DNA of 64,000 bases from positions 372,001 through 436,000 of the forward strand of contig NZ_UETB01000001.1 in the NCBI RefSeq assembly GCF_900116375.1, read 5' to 3'. The notes beneath the pieces were generated by a model, which was not told the DNA's origin, did no database searches, and saw only the letters and a list, made by a program, of their open reading frames with translations. The position numbers and the translations under genes are program-made. Source of the DNA: Georgenia satyanarayanai. Its GTDB lineage: Bacteria; Actinomycetota; Actinomycetes; Actinomycetales; Actinomycetaceae. Below, one piece after another: positions 16,775 through 26,983 of this stretch (the stretch's first letter is position 1; each line of letters opens with the position of its first letter).

Positions 16775-19314
16775 TCAGCGTGAGGCGTCGACGACGGGCT
16801 CGGTACTGAGCGCGGTGTCCTGCCCGCGCAGGTGTGCTGCGAGGTACCTCCCGGTCATGCTCGCCTCGTCGGCCGCAAGGGCGTCCGGTGTCCCGACCGC
16901 GACGATGCGGCCGCCGGCCTCGCCGCCGCCCGGGCCCATGTCGATGACGTAGTCGGCGTTGGCGACGAGGTCGAGGTCGTGCTCGATGACGATGACCGTG
17001 GCGCCGCGGTCGGCGAGGCGCTGGAGCACCTGGAGCAGCGTGCGCACGTCGAGCGGGTGCAGGCCGACGCTCGGTTCGTCGAGGACGAAGACGGCGTCGG
17101 ACTGGTCGCGGTGGAGCTGGGTGGCGAGCTTGAGCCGCTGCGCCTCGCCACCGGACAGCGCCGGGGTGTCCTCGCCGAGCGTGAGGTAGCCGAGGCCCAG
17201 GTCGGCGAGGGCCTGCAGCCGCCGGCGCACCTTGGCGATGTCGCCGACGGCGTCGATGGCCTCGTCGACCGTGAAGCCGAGGAGGTCCGGGAGCGAGAGG
17301 CCGTCGCGGAGGATCTCCTCCGCCTCGGGGGCGTAGCGCGAGCCGCCGCAGTCGGGGCAGGGGACGTCGACGTCGGGCAGGAACTGGACGTCGAGGGTCA
17401 CCTGGCCGGTGCCTTCGCAGCGCGGGCAGGCGAGGGAGCCGGTGTTGTAGGAGAAGTCCGAGGCGGTGAGGCCGCGGCGCGTCGCCTCCTCGGTGGCGGC
17501 GTAGGCCTTGCGCAGGTCGTCGTAGACGCCCGAGTACGTGGCGACCGTCGAGCGGACGTTGATACCGATCGGCGTCGCGTCGACCGTATGGACGCGCGTG
17601 ATCCCTCAGCCTCCACGGACCGCACGTGGCGCGGGAGCCGGGGTGCACCGTCGTCGTTGTCCGCGACGGCGAGCAGGGCCGGGACCAGGGACTCGAGGAC
17701 CAGGGTGGTCTTGCCGGAACCGGAGACGCCGGTGACGGCGACGAGCCGGCCACGCGGGACGTCCACCTCGAGGGGGTGGACGGTGTGGAGGGCGTCGGTG
17801 GCGAGGCGGATGCGGCCGGCGTCGAACATCTCCGCCTCCTCGGCGCGCTCGCGCACGACGACGGGCTCCCTACCGGTGAGGAAGCCGCTGAGCAGGGAGT
17901 CGGGGCTGCGCGCGAGGTCGGCGGCGGTGCCCCGGGCGATGACGCGGCCGCCGCCGGTGCCGGAGCCGGGGCCGATCTCCACGAGCCAGGACGCCTCGCG
18001 CAGGATCTGGACGTCGTGGTCGACGAAGACGACGGAGTTGCCGTCGGCGAGGAGGTCGCGCATGACGCCGAGCAGGCCGTCGACGTTCGAGGGGTGCAGG
18101 CCGATCGAGGGCTCGTCGAGGACATAGAGGACGCCGGTGGTGCGGTTGCGCACGGCGCGGGCGAGCTGGACGCGCTGGCGCTCGCCGGTGGAGAGGGTGG
18201 AGCCGGCGCGGTCGAGGGTGAGGTAGCCCAGGCCCAGCTCGACCAGGCGGCGGGCCATGCGCTGGAGGGTCTCGACGAGGCCCTCGGACATCGCGTGCAT
18301 GGTCCGCGGGAGGGTGGCGGTGACGGTCGGCGCCCAGGCGACGACGTCGTCGAGAGTCATCGCGGTGACGTCGGCCAGGCCGAGGTCCCCGATGCGGGGG
18401 AGGCGGGCGCGCTCGCTGAGTCGGGTGCCGTCGCAGGTGCGGCAGGTGCCCTCGGTGAGGAAGCGGGCCACGCGCTTGAGGCGCTTCTCGTCGGTGGCGC
18501 GCTTGAGCTCCTCGGTGACCGTGAGGCGGGCGTTGCGGAGGGTGAAGTTGAGGTCGTGCACGTTCTTCTTCGTGGCGAAGGTGATGTGCTTCTTCTCCTC
18601 CGGGCCGTTGAGGACGATCTCCCGCTCCCAGGCCTCCAGGTCGCGGAAGGGGACGTCGGTGCGGACGCCGAACTCGCGGACGATGGCCGGCTGGACCTTG
18701 AAGTTGAACATCTGCCAGGGCAGGACGGCGCCGTCGTCGATGGTCTTGGACTCGTCGGGGACGAGGGCGGCGTCGTCGACGTCGCGGACCACGCCGGTGC
18801 CCGTGCACGTGGGGCAGGCGCCCTCGGAGTTGAAGGCGAGCTGCTCGGCGCCCGGGGCCTGGACCTGCGCGCCACACTCTGGGCATTCGAAGGGAACCTC
18901 CGCGGCGACGTCGATCGTCGGCGGGACGCGGTGGCCGTTGGGGCACACGTGCGAGGCGAGGCGGGAGAACATCAGGCGGATGACGTTGAGCAGCTCGGTG
19001 GAGGTGCCGAAGGTGGAGCGCACGCCCGGCACGCCGGGGCGCTGGCGCAGGGCGAGGGCGGCGGGGACGTGCTCGACGGAGTCGACGGCGGCGCGCGGGG
19101 CGTGGGCCATCCGGCGGCGCGTGTAGGTGGACAGGGCCTCGACGTAGCGGCGCGAGCCCTCCGCGTAGAGGACGCCGAGGGCGAGGGAGGACTTGCCCGA
19201 GCCCGACACCCCGGCGATGGCGACGAGCTCACGCAGCGGGATGTCGACGTCGACATCCTTGAGGTTGTGCACGCGGGCGCCGCGGACGGAGATGTGGTCG
19301 GGCTGCGAGCTCAT
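16775..19314 (-). pseudogene. UvrA-like ABC ATPase gene broken by a 1-base frameshift
   Basis: ATG 19314 (AGGAG upstream) opens a UvrA paralogue of the short type found near drug-resistance genes, without the usual UvrB partner. The intact part has a first Walker A (GVSGSGKSS), zinc-type CxxC pairs, the signature LSTGERQR, the Walker B region VLDEPSIGLHP, and a second Walker A (GVSGSGKTT). At 17603-17605 a run of three C (GGG on the coding strand) appears to lack one base. The frame then turns into Arg/Ser-rich nonsense, while the next frame resumes at once with ITRVHTVDATPIGINVRST and continues through CPRCEGTG, LSGGEAQR and VLDEPSVGLHP to the stop at 16775. Repaired, it would be 846 aa. The split separates the second Walker A from its signature, so the product should be inactive unless the shift is bypassed or is a sequencing error. 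Confidence 0.82.
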
Positions 19315-19337
19315 CGGGGCTGCTCCTGGACGCGCGG

Positions 19338-19856
19338 TCAGGCGGGGCGGGACGTCTCGACGCCGTCGAGCGCGGTGGCGGCGCCCATCTTCGCCGCGGG
19401 GATGACACTGAGGGAGCCGTCGCTCTCGAGGACGACGGCGCCCACGTCGGCGAGGTCGCCGCTGCCCGAGGCGCGTACCGCCTGGCGGAGCTCGCCCAAG
19501 GTCACGCGCTCCTCGTGCATGGCCTTCTCCAACGGCCGGCCGTCGCGCAGGAGCAGGGTGGGCTTTGCGGTGATGACGGAGCGGGTGCTCGGCGCGCGGG
19601 TGGAGGTCCACGTGATGACCAGCTGGAGCACGGCGAGCAGGGCGAAGGCGGTGAAGCCCTCGGCCCAGCTCACGTCGGAGCTGAGCAGGATCGTGGCGAG
19701 GGTCGAACCGAGCGCGACGGAGACGATGAGGTCGAAGGCGTTGAGCTTGGACAGCGTCCGTTTGCCGGTGAGACGCAGGACGAGGATCAGCGTCAGGTAC
19801 GCCGCGGCGCCGACGGCGAGGATACGGACGATGTCGGACCAGGTGTCGAACCACAT
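19338..19856 (-). CDS. DUF421 (YetF-like) membrane protein (172 aa)
   Basis: Begins with MWFDTWSDIVRILAVGAAAY and shows three transmembrane helices, followed by the YetF/DUF421 cytoplasmic domain. Family marks are LRLTGKRTLSKLNAFDLIV (helix 2 boundary), KPTLLLRDGRP and the EERVTLGELRQAVR segment. Length matches the family. The domain is found in Bacillus membrane proteins involved in stress and spore biology, but no biochemical function is established. It ends 23 bases before the UvrA-like start on the same strand, so the two may be co-transcribed. Confidence 0.85.
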   Translation of the reverse strand: MWFDTWSDIVRILAVGAAAYLTLILVLRLTGKRTLSKLNAFDLIVSVALGSTLATILLSSDVSWAEGFTAFALLAVLQLVITWTSTRAPSTRSVITAKPTLLLRDGRPLEKAMHEERVTLGELRQAVRASGSGDLADVGAVVLESDGSLSVIPAAKMGAATALDGVETSRPA

Positions 19857-19917
19857 GGGCCCAAGCCCAGCACGGTTGGGAGCGGGCGGCGAGCGCGGGG
19901 GCGCGCCCCGGGAGCAC

Positions 19918-21630
19918 CTACGGCGTCGGGGCGGGCCGCTGCTTCGCCAGGGCGTCGGCCCCGGACTCCGGCCCGAGCAGGACGAGGGCGACCGCGTCGG
20001 CGTAGGCCTTGAGCTCGCTCTCCCGGTCAGCCTTGGAGACCACGGAGCCGCCCGGCTCGGCCGTGGTTCCGTCGTACTGGTCCAGGGCACGGTTGACCGG
20101 TGGCTCCACCGTGAACACGCTGATGTCCTTCGCCGGCCCGTACAGGCCGAGCGAGATCCCCTTCTTGTCGGCGCGGTCCTTCCACGGCTTCGGCTTGCCC
20201 CCGGGGCCCATGTCCTCCCGCCAGGTGGCGTTCTCCTTGCCCGCGCCCTCGTACAGCGTGTTGCCGGTGACCGACGGCGAGGTGCGCTTCTTCGTGACGA
20301 GCGCGGCCGCCTTCGCTGCCTCGGCCTTCCTCGCCTTCTCCGCGGCCTTCTTCTCCTCGTCGGTCGTGGATGCCTTCGCCGGCTTCTTCCTGGGCGTGCG
20401 CACGGGGAACTCCCGCGTCGTGAGTGAGGCTCCCGTCGCCCGACTCTGGATCGCGTAGGCCGTCGCGAGGGCGAGGTCGACGTCGTTCCGGGTGCGGGCA
20501 CCGTCCGCCTTCTCTGACGCCTCGGTCAGGGTCTTGGTCATCTGCTTCATCAGGGCCCGCTGTCCGGCGGCGGGCATGAGCACCGCCAAGGACGCGCCGA
20601 TCGCCGCGATCGTCTCGATCGCCTTCCTCTTCGCCGGGCTGGTGAAGTGCGGATCGGCGAACACGCCCGACGCGGAGGTGTCCTTGGTGCCGTGGATGCT
20701 GATGATCCGCGACGGGCGGAAGCGGTCGATGAGCTCCATGAGCATGACGTTCTCGGCGAGGACGGGGGACACCTTGACCGGCCCGTTCCCGCCGCCCGCG
20801 GTCGCCGTCGGTGCCGGGGCGGCCTTGAGCTCCTTCCCGGCGGGGTCCAGTGCCTTGCCGCCCGCGTAGGAGCCCACGGTGGCGTCCAGACTCGGGAAGT
20901 TCCGGTTGGTCTGGGTGCCCCGTTGACGCTTGCCCTCCACACCCCACGCCGGGTCGGCGTGCTGCGGGAACAGTGAGGGGACCACCACCACGGAGTAGTG
21001 CGGCTGCTGCTTCTGCAGCGTCGCGAGCAGAGCCTGCGCCACCTCGATGCCCTGGCGCTCGCTGCCGTGCACGCCCGCGATGACCAGGGCCCGCTCGTCG
21101 CTCCTGCCCTTGACGAAGTGCACGACGATCGGCTGCGACGGGATGTCCTTGGCGAGCTGCGGTGCCTCGGCCGTGGTGACGCCGCCGGACATGCCGAGCC
21201 GGCCGTTGAGGATCGTCAGCGCCATCCAGTGGTCGTCGGAGTCAGGCAGCGCCGTGCGGAGCACGCCCGTCAGCGCGGCGAGCTCGGCCTTGTCGAGCGC
21301 CCCGTCCGTGAACCTCTTCTCCCCGACGAGCGCGAGGATCGCGGAGGGGGGTTTCCCGGCGCTCGCCCTGGCGAGCTCGTCGGACAGGGGGGTGCGCTGG
21401 ATGACCGGCTGGAGCAGGCGTTGGACGCGCTGGTTGCCCAAGGTGCGTTGCAGCCGCAGGGCCCCGGCCGCTGAGAGCAGCGCTGACCGGCCGGCGCCGG
21501 CGAGGAGCCGGTGCCGCTCATCGGCACGCGGGAGCTCCGGTGGCCTCGCCGGCCCTCCCGTACGCGCGCGAGCGTCGTCGCGGCGACCCGCGGCGCCCCG
21601 TCTGGATCCTGGTCCCATGGCCGGCCCCAT
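19918..21630 (-). CDS. M14-like zinc peptidase with eCIS-cargo-type N-terminal motif (570 aa)
   Basis: ATG 21630 is chosen because AAGGAGAGG lies about 10 bases upstream. Residues 1-50 are Arg/Gly-rich, followed by LQRTLGNQRVQRLLQ at 60-74 and IQR at 77-79. This signature is common on DUF4157 proteins and other proteins encoded near extracellular contractile injection systems. A zinc carboxypeptidase-like domain follows: H188-G-S-E191, NRNFP at 242-246, SIHG with H313, and a candidate catalytic Glu407 (TREFP). All fit the M14/MpaA fold, which cuts peptidoglycan stem peptides. Residues ~411-450 are a Lys/Ala-rich linker before a C-terminal domain of unknown type. No secretion signal is seen. 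It is divergent from the M15-type gene with the same motif. Delivery by an injection system is inference. Confidence 0.78.
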   Translation of the reverse strand: MGPAMGPGSRRGAAGRRDDARARTGGPARPPELPRADERHRLLAGAGRSALLSAAGALRLQRTLGNQRVQRLLQPVIQRTPLSDELARASAGKPPSAILALVGEKRFTDGALDKAELAALTGVLRTALPDSDDHWMALTILNGRLGMSGGVTTAEAPQLAKDIPSQPIVVHFVKGRSDERALVIAGVHGSERQGIEVAQALLATLQKQQPHYSVVVVPSLFPQHADPAWGVEGKRQRGTQTNRNFPSLDATVGSYAGGKALDPAGKELKAAPAPTATAGGGNGPVKVSPVLAENVMLMELIDRFRPSRIISIHGTKDTSASGVFADPHFTSPAKRKAIETIAAIGASLAVLMPAAGQRALMKQMTKTLTEASEKADGARTRNDVDLALATAYAIQSRATGASLTTREFPVRTPRKKPAKASTTDEEKKAAEKARKAEAAKAAALVTKKRTSPSVTGNTLYEGAGKENATWREDMGPGGKPKPWKDRADKKGISLGLYGPAKDISVFTVEPPVNRALDQYDGTTAEPGGSVVSKADRESELKAYADAVALVLLGPESGADALAKQRPAPTP

Positions 21631-21725
21631 GCGCGTGCCTCTCCTTCGACGAGCAGCGTGACACGCCCGCGTCGTCGGTAGCCGGTCATCCGGCCGCCCG
21701 GCCGGGCAGGTGATGTTGCCCGATC

Positions 21726-24326
21726 GTGCGCACAGCCGCGCCGTGTGCTCACGGGCGCAAGGCGCGGACACTGGTACTCGTGCGACCCCAGGGTCTGCGC
21801 CAGGTCGGTGCCGGTGCCGCGTCGACGAAAGTAGGGCGGCGGCGCGGTAGCGGCACCGCGGCCGAGGCTGCGCCGTCGGTGTCCCGCGGCGCGTTCCGGA
21901 CGGACCGGCTCGACCTGCCGACGGTTCTCGAGATGCAGCGGACCGCCGGGAACCTCGCCGTCACCGGCCTGCTCACCCGCGCCCGACGCCGCCGCCCGCC
22001 ACCGCGGCGGGTCCAGCGCGCGCCGCTCGACCCCAAGCAGGACCCGAAGGGCTACACCCAGCCGCAGGGCGTGAAGAACGTCGCGAGCAGCGGGACGACC
22101 CGGCGCGTGGTCACCGTCCCCGGGTTCGGCGTCACCGGCGGGTTCAAGGCCGAGTACACACACCGGAGGAAGGACCCGAAGACCGGCGAGATGCTCGAGG
22201 TGAGGACGCCGAGTGCCGAGAGGCGGATGACCGAGCAGTCCCCGGACAACACGGCCGTCGTCGTCATGCCGGACGTGCTCGACAAGAACCGCCCGGTCCA
22301 GGTGGTCCTGCACTTCCACGGCTTCGGCTTCCGCGGCGGCACCGACCCGCACGCCGGGTACGCCGTCGCCTCCGGGAGGTCCAAGAACGCCGCCCACGGG
22401 GCGCTGGGCACCGTGCGGGACGTCGACCAGGAGCACTGGTCCCAGCAGATCGGTGCGGTGAACGCCGCCCGTGGCGCCACCGGCCCGCAGACCGTCGCCG
22501 TCCTCGCGCAGGGCCGAGGGCGGTCGGAGTTCGGCAAGGTGCCGACCTTCCCGTACGTGCGGGCCGTGCTCGACGCCGTCCCGGAGCTGGCGGGGGTGAG
22601 CGACTACTCGATCGTCCTGTCCGGTCACAGCGGGGGAGGGGCGACGCAGGTCGCGGGGAAGGTGGCCGACCTCCGCGACGCCGCGACGCCGCCCGCGGAC
22701 GGCACGCGCCCGGCCCGGCCCGCCGACGTCGTCGTCATGTTCGACGCCGAGGGGGTGGTCTCGGTGATGTCGTGGGCGGTGGGGAAGGTCAGGGAGCTCG
22801 CCGCCGCCCTCGAGGCGGACCCGGCCGGTGGGCAGGCCCTCATCGACGCCTCACCCAGGTTCCGCGGCTACTTCGCCGAGTGGGGCGGGTACCGCACGCC
22901 CTACATCACCGCGAACCGGATGCTCAAACGTGCCCTCGCCACGGTGCCCGCCGCGTGGACCCTCGCCGGTTCGTCCGGCCCCGGGACCAAGGTCGAGGAC
23001 CTCTTCCGCATCGTCGCCGTGCCGGGCGTGCGGCACGAGACGGTCATCTCCAAGGAGGGCCCCGCCACCGAGGGGGCGCTCGCCGACGCACTGACGGCGT
23101 CGACGTCACCGACGAGCGACCGCGCCCAGGCGCTCCCGTGGGACGCGCGGACCGTCCCGGAGCTCAAGGCCGCGAAGGCGAGGGCGAAGGCGCCCGCCGT
23201 CCAGCCGCTCGCCGTCCAGCGCGACGACCCCGCCGTGCCGGCAGCCGCGCCCGCCAAGCCCAGGGCGACGACGTGGAAGACGAGCGACGCGGCGTCGGAC
23301 TACGCGCTGACGACGGCGGACACCACCCTGCTCGGCTCCCAGACGGCCGCCGAGCGTGCCGCGGACCGCGCGGCGTTCGGCACGGCCCAGCTCAGCCGGA
23401 TCCGGGCGCTGACGAAGGCCGCGAAGAAGCGGGCGCTCATCCCGGAGGAGACCACCGAGCTCACCGACCTCCAGGCCCTCAGGACGAAGGTCGAGAACGC
23501 CAACCGGGCGCTGCGGCGCACGGACGTCGAGGAGATCCTCGACGACGCCGGCTTCACCGTGGCCGGGTGGTACGGGGACATCCAGAAGGGCAGCTTCCTC
23601 GGGGTCCCGGCCAAGGTGCACACGTCGCTCGCCGACCGGCTCACCCAGGCGGAGACCGCGCTCGTCGGGGACGCCGCCGTCAACCCGAGCGGCGACGACG
23701 CGAAGACCCTCGGGGCCACCCTCGGCATGTACGGGACCGCCAGCGACCTACGCGCCCCGAAGAACGCCGTCGGCGGCTCGAGCCTGAGCCTGCACACCTT
23801 CGGCCTGGCGGTCGACCTCAACTACAAGGGCAACCCCTTCCTCGGGAACCAGGGGAAGACGGCGCCCGACGTCGTCGCGCGCGCCACGTCGCTGGTCACC
23901 GGAACCGCCGTGGACGTCCTCACCCAGCTCGGCGACGCGCAGGCCTCCTTCACCGCGCTCAAGGACGCCAACGACGCCCTCACGACCTACTTCTCCTACC
24001 GGGAGCCGGCGAACCGGCCGCTGCTCGACGCCAAGCTCACCGGCCGGACCGCCGCCGCGGGGGAGCCGACCGACGCCGCCGGGTGGATCAAGGTCATCGA
24101 GCAGGACCACGCCGCCCTCAAGGACAAGGGCGACTTCAAGAAGCACAAGCCGCCGGAGGAGGGCTTCCTCGACCTCGACGAGCGGGTGGTCATGGCGCTC
24201 ACCGGCGCCGGCCTCACCTGGGGCGGGACGTACCGGACAGCCAAGGACATCATGCACTTCGACCTGCGCGAGGGGGACGGCGGGAAGGTGAACAAGGCGC
24301 GGATCGCGCACACCGACAGCAGGTAG
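21726..24326 (+). CDS. Alpha/beta-hydrolase-like plus M15 D,D-carboxypeptidase-like fusion with eCIS-cargo-type motif
   Basis: The open frame begins with GTG 21726. GTG 21780 and GTG 21879 (GAGG upstream) are equally possible starts. Numbering from 21726, the MQRTAGNLAVTGLL motif begins at 70 and is followed by VQRAPLD, the same signature as in the divergent gene. Next is an alpha/beta-hydrolase-like domain with HFHGFG and GHSGGG (Ser302). A QPLAVQRDD joint follows, then an M15/VanY-like domain with SLHTFGLAVD (H690, D697) and DIMHFDL (D841, H844), the zinc ligands and catalytic acid of D-Ala-D-Ala carboxypeptidases. No signal peptide. I infer a two-domain effector aimed at the cell wall. Cargo of an injection system elsewhere in the genome is a hypothesis. 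Confidence 0.78.
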   Translation: MRTAAPCAHGRKARTLVLVRPQGLRQVGAGAASTKVGRRRGSGTAAEAAPSVSRGAFRTDRLDLPTVLEMQRTAGNLAVTGLLTRARRRRPPPRRVQRAPLDPKQDPKGYTQPQGVKNVASSGTTRRVVTVPGFGVTGGFKAEYTHRRKDPKTGEMLEVRTPSAERRMTEQSPDNTAVVVMPDVLDKNRPVQVVLHFHGFGFRGGTDPHAGYAVASGRSKNAAHGALGTVRDVDQEHWSQQIGAVNAARGATGPQTVAVLAQGRGRSEFGKVPTFPYVRAVLDAVPELAGVSDYSIVLSGHSGGGATQVAGKVADLRDAATPPADGTRPARPADVVVMFDAEGVVSVMSWAVGKVRELAAALEADPAGGQALIDASPRFRGYFAEWGGYRTPYITANRMLKRALATVPAAWTLAGSSGPGTKVEDLFRIVAVPGVRHETVISKEGPATEGALADALTASTSPTSDRAQALPWDARTVPELKAAKARAKAPAVQPLAVQRDDPAVPAAAPAKPRATTWKTSDAASDYALTTADTTLLGSQTAAERAADRAAFGTAQLSRIRALTKAAKKRALIPEETTELTDLQALRTKVENANRALRRTDVEEILDDAGFTVAGWYGDIQKGSFLGVPAKVHTSLADRLTQAETALVGDAAVNPSGDDAKTLGATLGMYGTASDLRAPKNAVGGSSLSLHTFGLAVDLNYKGNPFLGNQGKTAPDVVARATSLVTGTAVDVLTQLGDAQASFTALKDANDALTTYFSYREPANRPLLDAKLTGRTAAAGEPTDAAGWIKVIEQDHAALKDKGDFKKHKPPEEGFLDLDERVVMALTGAGLTWGGTYRTAKDIMHFDLREGDGGKVNKARIAHTDSR

Positions 24327-24386
24327 CGCGCGCGGCGGCGAGCATGGACGCCCGGTCCGTCCCTCCTCGCTCGCGCGCCCCGCGGG

Positions 24387-26057
24387 CTACGCCGTGATCA
24401 GGTCTCGACGGCGGAAGCCCGCGGTACCGATCGCCACGAGGATCGCGGCGATGAGTGTCAGCAGGGCGACCGCGCCCCAGGAGATCTCCTCGGCCGGGTA
24501 CTGGCCGACGTGCCGGAACACCGAGGTGGCGAGCACCGCGTCCTCCAGCTGCAGCATGTCGCCGAAGAGCCCGAGGACAGCTCCGTACACGAAGACCACC
24601 CAGGTGAGCCCGGTGAGGCGCGGCGCCAGCCCGTAGAGCGCGACGGCGAGCCCGAGCAGCAGCCAGGTGACCGGTGCGTGCGCCGCGTGTCCGAGGACCA
24701 CGCTGCCGACGAGGTCCCAGTCTCCTGTCCCGAGCCCCGCCCCGAGCCCGACTCCGAGACCGGCGAGGGCGAGGAGCCACAGGGTCCCCAGCGCGGCGAC
24801 CAGCACCCAGGAGAGCACCCAGCTCGTCCGCGAGACGGCCGCCGCCAGGACAGGCTCGGTACGCACCCCCTGTTCCTCGCCCCGCAGCGACTGGACCGAC
24901 AGGATCGCGAACACGGCCACGATGATCGTGAGGTAGATCCCCATGAACCCGAGGTACCCCTCGACCATCCCCTCGGAGCCGCCGAACACGGCGAGGAGCT
25001 CCGCGGGCATGCCGGACGCATTCTCCGCCATCGGCTGCACGAAGGCGCCGAAGGTGATGCCGGCCAGCAGCAGCGCGAACGACCACCAGGCCAGTCCCGA
25101 CCGCTGCAGCCGGTAGGCGAGCGTGAGCGAGCTGCGCAGCCACCCGGGAGCCGATGCCGAGCCGAGCCTGTCGGGCAGGATGCCCGCGGCAAGGTCGCGC
25201 CGGGACTGCAGCGCGAACCCCGCAGCGGCCAGTGCCAGCGCCGCCGCCAGCGAGACGGTGAGCGGCCACCACCGGTCGAGGGTGAGCGGGGCGGTCTGCT
25301 GCGACCACCCGAACGGGGAGAGCCACGACAGCCACCCGAGGTTGCCGCCCTGCGTGGCGGACATGTCGCCCAGCCCGCGCACGATGAAGGCCGCTGCGAG
25401 CACCGCCCCGGCGACGCCTGACGCCGCACGGGAGTACGGCGAGAGCTGCACGGTGATGGCTGCGACACCGGCGAAGACCAGCCCGACGGCGCCGATGCTG
25501 CACGCGAACAGCAGCGCCGCCCCCAGCGGGCCGGCGGCCCGCGAGGTGTGGAACGTGAGTGTCAGGAGCACCGTCATCGCCGCGTTCATCAGGACGACGA
25601 GGACCAGGGCAGCGGCGAGCTGCGCGTGCCGCCCCACGACGTTGGCGCGCACCAGCTCGGCCCGGCCCGTCTGCTCCTCGACGCGTGTGTGGCGCGAGAC
25701 CGTGGTGATGCTCATCAGGGCCGCGCCGATCATGATGAAGGCGCCGTAGGTGCCGACCAGGAAGCGCCCGAGCGTGATGTCGTCGAAGCCGTAGCCCGGA
25801 CCGCCGATGAGTGCCATCACGGGGTTGGCCGCGAACGCGGCGAAGGTGGCGAGCGCCTCCTCGTCCAGGACCAGCCCGAGCGCGGTGGCGAAGTAGGCGA
25901 GAAGCATGGTCAGGCCGAGCACCCACGCGGGGAAACGGACCCGGTCCCGGCGCAGCATGAACCGCAGCAGCGTCCCGGTGCCGACGAGCGAGGAGCCCCG
26001 CTCGCGGTCCCTGCGGTGGGTGGATGCGGGGGAGGTGGCGAGCGTCGTCGTGGTCAT
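24387..26057 (-). CDS. ABC exporter permease, antibiotic-efflux type (556 aa)
   Basis: Twelve or so hydrophobic segments. It starts [20 protein letters not shown] before the first membrane helix, and [20 protein letters not shown] is the usual opening of the large ABC-2 exporter permeases annotated as 'exporter of polyketide antibiotics'. The [12 protein letters not shown] and [13 protein letters not shown] segments after helices are the typical cytoplasmic loops of both halves. The ATG overlaps the stop of the ATPase gene by 4 bases (ATGA), so translation is coupled. With the ATPase and TetR genes it makes a self-contained drug or lipid export operon. Substrate unknown. Confidence 0.9.
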   Translation of the reverse strand: MTTTTLATSPASTHRRDRERGSSLVGTGTLLRFMLRRDRVRFPAWVLGLTMLLAYFATALGLVLDEEALATFAAFAANPVMALIGGPGYGFDDITLGRFLVGTYGAFIMIGAALMSITTVSRHTRVEEQTGRAELVRANVVGRHAQLAAALVLVVLMNAAMTVLLTLTFHTSRAAGPLGAALLFACSIGAVGLVFAGVAAITVQLSPYSRAASGVAGAVLAAAFIVRGLGDMSATQGGNLGWLSWLSPFGWSQQTAPLTLDRWWPLTVSLAAALALAAAGFALQSRRDLAAGILPDRLGSASAPGWLRSSLTLAYRLQRSGLAWWSFALLLAGITFGAFVQPMAENASGMPAELLAVFGGSEGMVEGYLGFMGIYLTIIVAVFAILSVQSLRGEEQGVRTEPVLAAAVSRTSWVLSWVLVAALGTLWLLALAGLGVGLGAGLGTGDWDLVGSVVLGHAAHAPVTWLLLGLAVALYGLAPRLTGLTWVVFVYGAVLGLFGDMLQLEDAVLATSVFRHVGQYPAEEISWGAVALLTLIAAILVAIGTAGFRRRDLITA

Positions 26058-26983
26058 GACGCGCTCCTGGTCAGCTCGTCGCCGTAGTGGCGCAGCAGCA
26101 GCCGCTCGAGCGTCGGCTGCGTGGCGGTCAGCGACTGCACGCCGTGGCTGGACAGCTCGCGCATCACCTCCGGGAGATGCTGTGCATCGACGTCGAAGTG
26201 GAGCCGGCCGTCCTCCTCGCGCAGACCGTGCACGCCGGTGAGCCCCGACAGCGCGGAGACGGGCTCGGCCGTCTGCGCGGTCACCGCCGTGCGCGACAGG
26301 TGGCGCATCTCGCCCAGCGTTCCGGACTCCACGATGGCGCCCTTCCGGATGATCGAGATGCGGTCGGCCAGGACCTCGACCTGGGCGAGGATGTGGCTGG
26401 ACAGCAGCACCGTGCTACCGGCGTGCTTGGCCTCGCGGATGCACTCCTGGAACACCGCCTCCATGAGGGGGTCGAGTCCGGCGGTCGGCTCGTCGAGCAG
26501 CAGCAGCTCGGCGTTCGAGGCGAGCGCCGAGATGAGCGCGACCTTCTGCCGGTTGCCCTTGGAGTAGGTGCGCCCCTTCTTGCGGGGGTCGAGGTCGAAA
26601 CGCTCGATGAGCTCGTCGCGCTTCTTCCGGTCGACGCCCCCGCGCAGCTGGGCGAACAGGTCGATAGCCTCACCGCCGGTGAGGTTGGGCCACAGCTCCA
26701 CGTCGCCGGGCACGTAGGCGAGTCTGCGGTGCAGCGACACGGCGTCGTGCCACGGGTCGCCTCCCAGGAGGCGAACGCTGCCGGAGTCGTGCCGCAGGAT
26801 CCCGAGCAGGATGCGGATCGTGGTGGACTTGCCCGCCCCGTTCGGGCCGAGGAAGCCGTGGACCTCGCCGGGGGAGACGTCGAGGGTGAGGCCGTCGAGC
26901 GCGTTGACCGTGCCGAAGCTCTTGCTGAGGTTCGAGATGCTGATGGCGGGCGCCGTGGCGTCCGCGCGCGTGAGGGATGTCAT
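26054..26983 (-). CDS. ABC exporter ATP-binding protein (309 aa)
   Basis: One ATPase domain with Walker [10 protein letters not shown] near residue 47, Q-loop region [10 protein letters not shown], signature YSKGNRQKV (in place of LSGGQ, common in this exporter class), Walker [13 protein letters not shown] and the switch His in SSHIL. The ~80-residue C-terminal extension is typical of DrrA-like ATPases and helps pair with the permease. The start overlaps the TetR stop by 4 bases and its own stop overlaps the permease start, so the three genes are tightly coupled. Confidence 0.93.
   Translation of the reverse strand: MTSLTRADATAPAISISNLSKSFGTVNALDGLTLDVSPGEVHGFLGPNGAGKSTTIRILLGILRHDSGSVRLLGGDPWHDAVSLHRRLAYVPGDVELWPNLTGGEAIDLFAQLRGGVDRKKRDELIERFDLDPRKKGRTYSKGNRQKVALISALASNAELLLLDEPTAGLDPLMEAVFQECIREAKHAGSTVLLSSHILAQVEVLADRISIIRKGAIVESGTLGEMRHLSRTAVTAQTAEPVSALSGLTGVHGLREEDGRLHFDVDAQHLPEVMRELSSHGVQSLTATQPTLERLLLRHYGDELTRSAS

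Noticed and set aside
17595-17615. Programmed frameshift in the UvrA-like gene
   Set aside because: No slippery heptamer or downstream stimulator was recognised; a lost base in a G run is simpler.
17626-20427. Long plus-strand frame opposite the UvrA-like gene
   Set aside because: Antisense shadow with low-complexity Gly/Ala/Val/Arg content and no motif.
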